NCBI GenBank assembly: GCA_050260675.1
Contig: JBLNCN010000005.1
Span: forward strand, 868,001-932,000
Length of the DNA: 64,000 nt
DNA from: JBBDIP01 sp050260675
GTDB taxonomy: Bacteria > Bacillota > Sulfobacillia > Fermentithermobacillales > Fermentithermobacillaceae
Direction: 5' to 3'
The notes beneath the pieces were generated by a model. It had not been told where the DNA came from. It ran no database searches and worked only from the letters and a program-made list of their open reading frames with translations. Positions within the stretch are counted from its first letter, which is position 1. The number at the start of each line of letters is the position of its first letter. Shown here in pieces: positions 1 through 8,400 of the stretch. The position numbers and the translations under genes were made by a program.

Positions 1-477
1 TCTATCCTTTTCCATGAAGTAAGCCGTATCGCAGACCCTGAACCCACACTTCTCATACAACCTTTTCGCTCCTGGGTTATCCGTGTTCACGTACAGACGA
101 ACGCCGGCGGACGCCGTCTTATCCAGGAGTTCATCAGCCACTTTCAACAACCTGGCTGCAATTCCGCGCCTCCGATATGTGGGCTCGACCCACAACTCGT
201 CAACGTACAAGTGCCCCAGTCCCTTGAGCCTACCAACCTTCGGCAAGTAGACTATAGAGATCCATCCTACAAACTTTCCGCTATCATGCGCAGCATAGAC
301 GAATAGATTCGGATTCGCTAGAGCCGCACGTTCACCGGCGAAATCGCACGGCGCCTCGCCGAGTCTCTCGACATCTGTTCTTTCCCTTCCGCTCATTCGC
401 CAGAACACCATATCGTCAAACTTGGGGTAGTTGTGATCGTCTACCCTCACAATTTCGATGTCGCTCGTACGCCTCAT
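1..477 (-). CDS. GNAT N-acetyltransferase, 3' end beyond window
   Basis: The frame is open from an ATG at 477 to position 1, giving 159 codons with no stop, so the C-terminus lies outside the window. The acetyl-CoA binding stretch DELWVEPTYRRRGIAARLL and the later motif AKRLYEKCGFRV are the A and B motifs of the GNAT fold. The substrate cannot be told; proteins of this shape acetylate small molecules or protein N-termini. It is one of six GNAT-type genes in the first 40 kb. The next gene to the right (734-1102) is on the same strand but 256 bases away, and I see nothing recognisable between them except a short ccggt/accgg inverted repeat near 592-602. Confidence 0.85.
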   Translation of the reverse strand, partial: MRRTSDIEIVRVDDHNYPKFDDMVFWRMSGRERTDVERLGEAPCDFAGERAALANPNLFVYAAHDSGKFVGWISIVYLPKVGRLKGLGHLYVDELWVEPTYRRRGIAARLLKVADELLDKTASAGVRLYVNTDNPGAKRLYEKCGFRVCDTAYFMEKDR

Positions 478-733
478 CCCCTAGCGGACTCATCTCCGCA
501 AAATGCCACGTAAGCCCTGGCTCAGACAATCGTACATACTATCAGGCGACTGTCCTCCAGGCAAACCCCTCAATCGGACTGTGAGCTCCGGTGGCACACC
601 GGAACTGCTAGGTTTCGGAGGTGCCACACTTGCTCGGAGGCGGGGATATCATGGATCAAACTCGCCCTTCTCAGGTCTTAGGAACAGGCTATTGAGCCCT
701 ACAAGAGATGATCCTCCTTCTTTGGGATGGAGC

Positions 734-1102
734 TCATGAATGGATGTGATCATCCCTACTAGTCGGATTAAGAATGTGACTTTTAATGATGAGCCCCAAA
801 GATATCAAAATGCACCCGAGCATGCCGGACAAGAGCACGCTCCATACCACAAACGGGCCGCTTCCTAGGCTGTCAAACGGGTAAGGCCCAGTTATGATCC
901 AGTGATAGCGACCACCGGATGTCGCCCACTTTATGAATATCACTACCACCGTAGGTATGGTAACGCCGCTTCCAATGAGCACGGAGCTGAGAAGGTCCAG
1001 TCGGATGTTCCACGCTATCGTGTCAGCTATGCTTTGGTAGCAACGATACCCGACGATTAGTATCCAGACGCCTGCCCCGATAAACGCGAGAAGAATGGCC
1101 AT
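734..1102 (-). CDS. Small hypothetical membrane protein
   Basis: A 122-residue protein with three hydrophobic stretches long enough to cross the membrane (about residues 1-20, 37-58 and 84-108). No family is recognised. The start is supported by GGAGG nine bases before the ATG. The leader carries a small perfect hairpin, GGGAC-loop-GTCCC, at 1120-1133. It sits among broken genes and may itself be a leftover of mobile or accessory DNA. It could be a membrane immunity or transport accessory protein, but nothing in the sequence decides this. Confidence 0.55.
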   Translation of the reverse strand: MAILLAFIGAGVWILIVGYRCYQSIADTIAWNIRLDLLSSVLIGSGVTIPTVVVIFIKWATSGGRYHWIITGPYPFDSLGSGPFVVWSVLLSGMLGCILISLGLIIKSHILNPTSRDDHIHS

Positions 1103-1315
1103 GCCCTAAACCCTCCGTCGGGACTAATGTCCCGCCTTCAGATCTGTGACACACCAATAGAAGTTGCACTGTGTCTCGCCTTCTTTCCAATGGGCCATCA
1201 TCCCTGACTACTACCTTCTTATCCCCCTTTCAGATGGTAGTAGGCGCCAACGATTCCATCTGTAGTGACACCAGACATATAGATTGGGTTCCCAGGTGCT
1301 ACGATCCCCCACAAG

Positions 1316-1358
1316 CGTGTCCCCCCGCGTGCGGGTTCGACTCCCGCCTCTGGCACCA
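1316..1358 (+). pseudogene. tRNA 3' fragment (T arm, acceptor strand, CCA)
   Basis: Bases 1331-1347 form a perfect T arm: five G/C-rich pairs around the loop TTCGACT. They are followed by a 7-base acceptor strand CTCTGGC (1348-1354), discriminator A (1355) and an encoded CCA (1356-1358). The bases just before could be a long variable arm of Leu or Ser type. A matching 5' acceptor strand (GCCAGAG), D arm and anticodon arm are missing; the nearest partial match is CCAGA at 1271-1275. I read this as a decayed or truncated tRNA, possibly left by integration of a mobile element into the 3' end of a tRNA gene. Confidence 0.6.
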
Positions 1359-1361
1359 CGC

Positions 1362-2265
1362 CTAGCCTCCTTGCGGGCTGTACCTCCGCATTGATATTCC
1401 CCAGAGCGCGAGAGATAGGGCCACGAATGCCACCATCCACCCGAGCTGCGCCCGAGTCATGTCTATCACAGCCGAGGTAGATAGAGAGGGATCGCTGATA
1501 ATCCGAGCGGAGGTGTAGTAGATGGAGGGCAAGGGAGTGCATCCGGCTATCTTCTGGACGAAGCCCGGCAGCATTGCGACCGGGAGAAGACCTCCCCCGA
1601 GCAGCGTGGTGAAGTTGATCACGTTATCCCTGAGAGTCAGTACGTTCCCCAGGTAGACCGTGAGAGTACCGATCGCGAAGTGCAGGGCATACAGGATTAT
1701 GAACCCGATGAGGCTCGACATGATCCCCATGAGAAGGCGTGTGCCCGCGAACTGATTAGCCAAGAGCAGGACTGGCAACTCTACCAGGACTATTCCAGTC
1801 ACTTTGGCACACTCTCTCGACATCCTGCAGGTCATGAGTACACAGGACGATGGTTGTGGATAGCTCAGATGACAGTCTGTGCAGTATCTCCCTGAACGCG
1901 GTCTTTGCCGCGATATCCAAACCGACTGTTGGTTCGTCGAGGATTAGCAGCCTAGGATGGTGCAGGATGGAGGTACCAGAGGGACGAGCGCTGCCCAAAC
2001 ATGGCCCCTATGCTAGAGGCGAGTCTCACTCGTTCCCGAGAGGGAAGATAACCGAGAGTACGGACCGTACCTGATGAGGGCGTGAGTATGCCACAGGCGA
2101 TTTTGACCATCGTACTCTTACCGGCGCCGTTCGGGCCTACCAGCCCGACAATCTCGCCCTCGTCCACGGTCAAGGAAAAGTCGGTCAGAGCCTCGACCTG
2201 CTTTCCACGACGGCTGTAGACCTTCCCCGTATGTTCGAAATTGATTGCTTCGATGTGGATGGCCC
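1362..2265 (-). pseudogene. Decayed ABC-2 type transporter (ATPase fused to permease remnant)
   Basis: Reading leftward, the first part is an ABC ATPase start with Walker A (GPNGAGKST) and the FGQRSSLWY segment typical of ABC-2 exporter ATPases. The frame then breaks near 1965-1985 and resumes as HHPRLLILDEPTVGLD (Walker B). About 60 residues that should hold the ABC signature are missing. After THDLQDVERVC the reading switches frame again near 1810 into the C-terminal half of an ABC-2 permease with several membrane helices, ending at 1362. The ATPase C-terminus and permease N-terminus are therefore also gone. With two deletions, two frame changes and no signature motif it cannot make a working transporter. 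Confidence 0.8.
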
Positions 2266-2479
2266 CCCTTAATGATGAGGGCCGTGACCATGCTGCCCCC
2301 GGTCGTGTTCCTCGCCTCTTGCCTTCGGCTTAGATGGCTTGGAACCTCGACCTCTGGCCTTCCTCCTTCTCCCAAAGACGTATACCTTCCTCCGCCCCAG
2401 AGCCCGAAGGGTACGCCACTGGCGAGAGAGAACACAACTGCGACAAGGTGAAGGAGCGACTAGATCGGGGGGCTAGACT

Positions 2480-2947
2480 GTGGCGAGCTGGAAAGATGAT
2501 AGGCTGGAATCTGCAGTCCAAGGGCAGAATCCAACAGTCCTGTTGCGGATGAAGAGCGGGTTTGCGGTCATTGGCGACACGCAGTTCCTTCCAGGGTATT
2601 GCCTATTGCTTGCCTACCCTAAGGTGGGAAGCCTCAATGACCTCTCCCTCGAGCAACGCACGGATTTCCTCCTGGACATGAGCCTCCTCGGCGATGCCAT
2701 CCATGCTGTCTGCAAGCTCCTAAGGGTCAACTATGAGATCCTGGGGAATACGGACCCATTCCTGCACGCTCACGTTTTCCCGCGATACGCCTGGGAAGAG
2801 GAGTCGAGGCGAAAGTCACCGGTGTGGCTGTATCCCCAGGAGAACTGGACTCTCGACGAGTATCAGTTCAGCCCCGAGAAACACGGAGATCTTAAGGGGC
2901 GTCTCACAAGCGCACTTCGGGATGTTTACTCCAGTCGAAGGCTCTGA
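2480..2947 (+). CDS. HIT-family nucleotide-binding protein
   Basis: 155 residues in the histidine-triad fold, a family that hydrolyses or transfers nucleotidyl groups from dinucleoside polyphosphates and AMP conjugates. Visible features are GDTQFLPGYCLLL near residues 32-44 and the triad region NTDPFLHAHVFPRY. The usual HxHxH is F94-L-H96-A-H98, so the first histidine is Phe while the middle (nucleophilic) and third histidines remain. Start is GTG at 2480, with GGGGGG about eight bases upstream and with NPTVLLRMKSGFA matching the normal family N-terminus. It is divergent from the ABC remnant. A second HIT domain, with the complete triad, lies at 33568-34515. Confidence 0.85.
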   Translation: MASWKDDRLESAVQGQNPTVLLRMKSGFAVIGDTQFLPGYCLLLAYPKVGSLNDLSLEQRTDFLLDMSLLGDAIHAVCKLLRVNYEILGNTDPFLHAHVFPRYAWEEESRRKSPVWLYPQENWTLDEYQFSPEKHGDLKGRLTSALRDVYSSRRL

Positions 2948-3041
2948 GTAGGAACAAGGCTGGGCAAGAGGCGTCACACGATTTGTATGTTGGACATGAT
3001 AGATTCCTCAGTATCAACCCTACTATGGGAGCGCATATCTC

Positions 3042-3395
3042 CTATCTTGCGGAAATGTAGAACAGAACCAGAGACATGAGACCCGCAAGAGGAAGCACTG
3101 TGAACCATGTTTGAAGGGTCCCGGTGAACCGCAATCTACCGTAGCTAACTGCCAACGCAGCCATGCTCCCAAACAGCCAACTATCCCAGTACCAGGCTGA
3201 AGAGTCGTCCCACTTGTCTATCCCCAGTCCCATAAACACAAAGAAGAAGCCCACCATATAGAGAACCAACCAGGCGATGTACAGTGCAATCCTCGCGTAA
3301 ACTCCTGTGCGGAGGCTGACAATCCAGATGCCGACTACGCCAGTCCATAGGAGCAATCCGAACCCCACAAAAGGCAGCGCAATCAAAGGATCCAT
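3042..3395 (-). CDS. Small hypothetical membrane protein
   Basis: 117 residues with four predicted membrane helices (about 6-28, 34-56, 72-88 and 95-113) and a short polar loop containing KWDDSSAWYW. No family is recognised. A GGGAG purine stretch lies about 11 bases before the ATG. It is convergent with the HIT gene, with 94 bases between the stops. Like the other small leftward genes between here and 5439 it lies downstream of the RHS toxin gene. An orphan immunity function is possible, but the sequence does not show it. Confidence 0.55.
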   Translation of the reverse strand: MDPLIALPFVGFGLLLWTGVVGIWIVSLRTGVYARIALYIAWLVLYMVGFFFVFMGLGIDKWDDSSAWYWDSWLFGSMAALAVSYGRLRFTGTLQTWFTVLPLAGLMSLVLFYISAR

Positions 3396-3564
3396 TCGTC
3401 CGTCACTCCCTGCGGTTCCTGACTACCGATCCTCCTGTGCCCGTGCACGCAAAGCATCTCCTCTGCACTTAGCAGACTCTGCCCCCGCCCTTCAGAGACC
3501 GATTGCCAACGGTTACGGTTCCTTCACATCCACAGATGCTTTCGACCAGGGCTCATGCCTGTCT

Positions 3565-3963
3565 TCATTGACCGGGGTGCCCAGCAAGGGCAAGATAGGT
3601 CAACAGAAGCTTCCTTATCCTCTCCATCCTGCTGAAGGTCTCCGATAGCCTCGGGTACTTGTCTCGGTCGATGTCCATCAAGAACACATACTGCGGGTAA
3701 ACCTCGGCAAAAGGCCTTAGGAAACGTTGGGTTCTCGTGTACCTGTCTCGGTCACCGGAAGCTCTACGTATGCCACCAGAGGCGAGCCCCAACAAGTCGA
3801 GGTAGTACTCGCTTACGTCGGGATACACTGCGCGCCAAAGAGACCTCCACCTTCTACCCGCGTGCGACTTCACGACCTCAGCTAGTTCATCGTCGGGGAA
3901 TTCGGCCGGACGTTCGATCTCAAACATGGCTCTCAGTTCCGCCAGAGTAGTGCTACTGTCCAC
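3565..3963 (-). CDS. Hypothetical soluble protein
   Basis: 132 residues, no signal peptide or membrane segment, charged and probably mostly helical. No family recognised. The start is GTG at 3963 with GAGGG about nine bases upstream, a convincing ribosome site. The C-terminal part (YPQYVFLMDIDRDKYPRL) has a regular hydrophobic pattern, so I think it is a real coding region and not a shadow. It lies in the series of small leftward genes behind the RHS toxin gene; those regions often collect displaced immunity genes, but that is inference here. Confidence 0.5.
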   Translation of the reverse strand: MDSSTTLAELRAMFEIERPAEFPDDELAEVVKSHAGRRWRSLWRAVYPDVSEYYLDLLGLASGGIRRASGDRDRYTRTQRFLRPFAEVYPQYVFLMDIDRDKYPRLSETFSRMERIRKLLLTYLALAGHPGQ

Positions 3964-4003
3964 TGCGATTCACCCTCACGCAGAAATCACGTTCTCTCCG
4001 GGT

Positions 4004-4141
4004 CTACCTGATCTCGAAGTAGTACCAGTCTCCTGTGATCTTCTCGGTGGCCGTCAGCGGGATGCCCCATCCGTTCAGCTCGCTTCCGCCCTTCGAGAAC
4101 GCAACCCCGCGGCCGAAGCCGAGACGAGTGTCATCGAGCAT
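4004..4141 (-). pseudogene. Fragment of a lost gene (C-terminal 45 residues)
   Basis: The leftward frame that stops at 4004 reads as plausible protein for at least 45 residues, ending GDWYYFEIR. It contains FGRGVAFSKGGSELNGWG, unlike random translation, and the frame stays open back to about 4229 without an upstream ribosome site. It looks like the 3' end of a gene whose front part is gone, or a toxin or immunity cassette tip. The family is not recognised. This is the only signal in the gap 3964-4249. Confidence 0.4.
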
Positions 4142-4249
4142 GAAGTAGGTACCATTACCCCCGTGTCTTGGCGCATACTTGCTTAAGCAGCGTGGGATAT
4201 GTAAGACGCGTTTTGCGGGTCTTTTTCATGGGCCAATCGAGCATCTTGC

Positions 4250-4696
4250 CTAGTCAACGTGGCGTTTCGGCCCTTCCTCCATAATCGGCCTCTCCGGGTA
4301 GGGGTTTGCGTATATGTCGAAAGCAAAAACCGCCTCGATCTCGTTCGCCAACTCGATCATGTCACTCTCCAGGTGAACGGCAGGCACATCCCCATTCTCG
4401 ATTTTCACGACCACTTCAAATCTGTAGTCTAGACCGTCGAGTTGCTCCCGCAGTGCCCGCAACTCCGCCTTCTTGTCTCGAACGATCCGTGCCACTTTGC
4501 TCAGCTGGTCGTTTACGTCCCAGGACTCCTCATATCCTGTGGCGATCTCCCAACAGGAGTAAGATCTAGCCCGATCTTTGCCCTTAATAACCTCCCCTTT
4601 CTCCCATTGGGCAAGAGGCTGGATTCCCAGCCTCTTGGTAATGTCGTCGGGGTGGAAATCATCGCCTAGTATCCTGAACTCAGCTTTAACCGTCAT
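4250..4696 (-). CDS. DUF4279 domain-containing protein
   Basis: 148 residues matching the pattern I know for DUF4279: an N-terminal strand AEFRILGDDFHPDDITKRLG, the QWEKGEV turn, a central SCWEIATGYEES segment, a helical stretch of about 35 residues, then EVVVKIENGDVPAVHLESD and the end FAFDIYANP. Function of the family is unknown; members are often found near polymorphic toxin genes. I prefer the ATG at 4696 (GGAAG eight bases upstream) to one at 4711, which has no ribosome site. The 210 bases between this gene and 4930 hold nothing I recognise. It may be an accessory immunity gene of the locus to its right. Confidence 0.7.
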   Translation of the reverse strand: MTVKAEFRILGDDFHPDDITKRLGIQPLAQWEKGEVIKGKDRARSYSCWEIATGYEESWDVNDQLSKVARIVRDKKAELRALREQLDGLDYRFEVVVKIENGDVPAVHLESDMIELANEIEAVFAFDIYANPYPERPIMEEGPKRHVD

Positions 4697-4929
4697 CTTC
4701 TCCACTTCCATCGTTACCAGCTATCAACTCATCTCGAGACAATGCTTCAGAAGGAACGCCAGAATGTCTTCCACGAATCCAAGGCCTCTTTCCTCTAGAT
4801 CTGTCCTGACCCACCCCGCAGTCGGGCCGTCGCTCAAGAGTCAGTTGCCTCTCTGTGCTTCGTTAGCCTTGCCTTCGCATGGGTTCAAAGCCTCTGACCA
4901 GAAGACAAGGTTGAGAGCCCTACCTATCC

Positions 4930-5439
4930 CTATCGTGCCGCGAAAGAAAACCACCGGTCGGAGATCTCTGCGAGATCGGTTATGTACATATCTGCGGGCT
5001 TCTCCCCTACTGGAACATACACTATGCCACGCGCGAGTCCCGGACTAGAACCTTCTATAAAGTGGATATCTCCGCTCTGCACCCAGATCTTTAGGAACTT
5101 GAGGTTCTTGAGGATAAAGGCAACGCTCTGGCTAAGCTCGTGAACGCTTCGTTCAGAGAGCTGACCTCTAGTCTCTATGTGCAATCCATCGGCCGTTTCA
5201 TAGTAGTACATGTGAGCCAGCTTGTCGAAGAAGGGGGTCTTGGCTATGACCACGATGTCTGGATACATGCCGATGGTCGAGGCGGCTCTCTCGAACTGAT
5301 CCTTGTTCTGGTCATAGCAGTCTTTGAGTTCCTGCATTGACCTTCTAGGAGCTTCACTTCTGAATCTGTATACTAGGAGTCCCGCTCCTGCTAAACCCAC
5401 TACCATACACGCACATATGATTGGAATGGCACAGTGCAT
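4930..5439 (-). CDS. Membrane-anchored protein behind the RHS toxin gene, candidate immunity protein
   Basis: 169 residues: one N-terminal membrane helix (about 2-24, IICACMVVGLAGAGLLVY) followed by a soluble domain of about 140 residues expected outside the membrane. No family is recognised. ATG at 5439 is chosen because AGGAGG lies nine bases upstream; a longer GTG start at 5475 would begin three bases after the RHS stop. It is certainly cotranscribed with the 2742-residue protein. In RHS polymorphic toxin systems the gene directly after the toxin tail is usually the immunity gene, and a periplasm- or surface-facing anchor would suit protection against a secreted toxin. That role is inference from position alone. 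Confidence 0.65.
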   Translation of the reverse strand: MHCAIPIICACMVVGLAGAGLLVYRFRSEAPRRSMQELKDCYDQNKDQFERAASTIGMYPDIVVIAKTPFFDKLAHMYYYETADGLHIETRGQLSERSVHELSQSVAFILKNLKFLKIWVQSGDIHFIEGSSPGLARGIVYVPVGEKPADMYITDLAEISDRWFSFAAR

Positions 5440-5478
5440 GGCATGCTTCCTCCTGTCCATGCTCAGCAGTCTCACCCC

Positions 5479-8400
5479 CTAGTCATCACCAAACAGTATG
5501 TTAAGGATCTGCCTCACATCAATGTTGATCAACACCGATGGTGAAGGATTCTGCTGGTAGTAAAGATCAATCCCCCACTGTATAGCGAAATGATCATGCA
5601 TTGAGTCGCCGTAGTATGGACCACCCCTATCAATCCCTGCCGTCCCCTCTCGCTCTGCCGCCCAGCCACCCCCCGTGAACAGGGTCTTAGGGCCGAAGCC
5701 GGCCGCGATACCAGTGTAGCCGTAGTTGATGTTACCGAGTTCCTCCGCAGTTATGAATTTGCCGTCGAACGTGCAGACACCGGTCTCAGGAAACCAGGCC
5801 AGCTCTTTCGCAAACGTACGCTTGTAGTCCCATTTGCCAAACGGCTGTACGAAGGAGTACCAATCCATCACCATCATCGGACCTTTTGCGAGTGATGGCA
5901 TGCTCACGGTGCTCACCTCATAGAGGTCACTGACGTTTGATCTCAGCATAGCCAAAATGCTATCCGTGCGATCATTGTACTGCTCTCCACGCCTTGCCGA
6001 GATTCTGATTCTCTCGGCTTCGAGCCACAACCTATGCTTCTCGGCCTCAGTCGTGACAGCGTCCCACTTGCCCGTCAGATACTCAATGGCGCTCAACACA
6101 TCGGGTCTATTCTTGAACTGCGCATAATCGGCTTCCCTCAGTGGAGAGGCCACTGAGTGAGTGCCTTTCCGCTGCATGGGAACCGGAACCGCAGGCGGAA
6201 TCGCAGCCTGATTCGCATCGATGATTGCCCTGGCCGTGGACAGCATCGGTGGCACGTATGCAGGTTCATCATCGTCATCATCGTGGTCTCTACTGGAGCC
6301 GCCGCTCCCCCCGCCGGAGTAGTGCGCCTGGTCGTACTCGTTCAGATGAGCATTTCCATCATCATCCACGACGTAGGTGTGCCCGTCAGCGCTCCCGATC
6401 TCGTTTTCCTTCCGGTATTGGTTCCTTATCCTTTCCGCTTCCGCATGAAGAGCGGCCCGTCCCTCCTGATCGGCAGTCTCCCAGGCCACTCCGAGGGCAT
6501 CGAGGTATGCGACTTCTTCCGGCGTGCAATTCTGCTTGTCCCATTCTGTGGCACTGTGTCCGGTGGGGTCCAGGTACCTCACAGGGTTGTTAAGACAGTA
6601 TGCGTACAAGTTGAGGCTGAGCGGGTCTACGATTGAGCCACGGAAGGTATCTTCAGTCAGGAACCTCGCTATCCTACTGTCGTAATACCTTGCGTTGAGG
6701 CAATAGAGCCCCGTTTCACCGTCGTGGAAGTATCCGGCGTACCGGAAGGGGTTCTGAATGCTGCCTGTCTGCTCCAGCAGGTTGCCGAACGCGTCGTAGT
6801 AGTACATCGCAAGGACAGTACCCGAGGCGTCGATCAGCGCAGTCACATCTGCGTGTCCGTTGTACATGTAGTAAGCGGTAGTCCCGTCTACTTCCCGGGC
6901 CAAGACATTGAGTCCCTGGGTGTTCCTTGCTATCTCGTTGAGCGAAGCATCAACTTCGAGAACAACTCTATCGCCCTCGTAGAGGTACCGGGTGACCACC
7001 CCGTTGACCGTCTTCTCTACCCTTAGGCCTTCTCCGCTGTACCTATAGGAAACTGCCTTGTCGCCCTCTTGACTCATGATGAGCTGGTTCCAGACGTTGT
7101 ACTGGTACAAGGTCACATCTGAGTTGGCCGAAGCTCCCACCCTGTGGAGTGATATCTCCTCCTGCGCGTGGAGGCCTGCCGGCCTAGTAGTCCGCTTGCT
7201 CTTGCTCACGGTGTTGCCGTTCCCGTCGTAGGCGTAGACTGTCTTCTCACTGGTCTGTCCGTTCTCGGTCACGGTCGAGGTGAGTCGGTTCTGCCTATCG
7301 TAGGTGTATGTTGTGGTGACAGTTGCGCCGCCCTCAGTCACGGACTCTGTTAGCCTGTTCCCGGCCCTGTCGAATGTGTACGACGTGACCTTGCCTCCCG
7401 GCTCTGTGACCGTCTCCAACCTGTTGAGAAGGTCGTAAGTATAGGTGGTTACGCCCCTGGAGTCGCTCTTCGTCAGCTGGTTGCCCGCGCCGTCGTAGGT
7501 GTAGATGTAGGTATCCATGACCACCGCACCAACGTTGCTGTTGGTAAGCGTATGGAGCAATCCGTTGGCGTAGTAGGTGTAGTCTTCCCTGGCTCCGTTC
7601 GGGTAGAGAACGCTCTGCCTTCTTCCGTCGGGATAGTACACATAGGTCGTGGCTTGGCCATCTGCAATGACCTGTCTTAGCCTACCTGCCCTATCGTAGA
7701 TCCTAGTCGTGAGGTTGCCTTTCGGATCGGTCGATGTCTCCGCCGTCTCGCCTTCCATTATTCCCACTGTGATGTCGTACACGAAGGTGGAGAGCCCGAT
7801 CTGGGGGGTAAGCTTCGTGAGCACCCGGTTCTCCTCGTCATACGTCCTGGTGGTTGTGCCAGTGCTGTCGGACATGGTGAGCTGGTTCCCGTTGTCGTCA
7901 TAGGTGTACGAGATGGCATCCGACCCGATAGCCTGGGACAGGAGCCTACCGTGCACGTCGTACGTGTAGACAGCCGTCTTGCCGTTCCTGTCCGTCTTGG
8001 TGTGGAGGTTTCCATCTGCGTAGTACGTGTAGCTCTCGACCAGACCGTCCACGTAGATGTAGGTTCCTGGTGCGCCGCCCCTGCCTCCGTGGTTTATCTT
8101 CCTGATGGGTAAGTTCCTAGCGTTGTACTCGTAGGTGGTGACGTTTCCGTTCCCGTCGATCTGGGTGAGCATATTGCCGCAAAGGTCGTAGGTGTAGGTC
8201 GTGACCTCGGCCTTGGCATTGGTGACAGTCTTCAGCCTGTTGAACTCATCATAGGCAAAGGTGGTGGTGTGGCCGTTGCCGTCGGTCTTTGTCTCGACGT
8301 TGCCCGCGTTATCGTAGGTCTGACTGGTCTCGTTGTTCAGCGGATCAATCGTGGACAGAAGCCTGCCGTTCTTATCGTAGGTGAACTGCGTGAGGTTGCC

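Noticed and set aside
503..739. 78-codon rightward frame
   Set aside because: No ribosome site, no family pattern, and it ends inside the membrane-protein gene on the other strand.
1219..1542. Leftward frame with VPEAGVEPARG
   Set aside because: This peptide is the well-known false translation of the reverse strand of a tRNA 3' end, here the fragment at 1316-1358.
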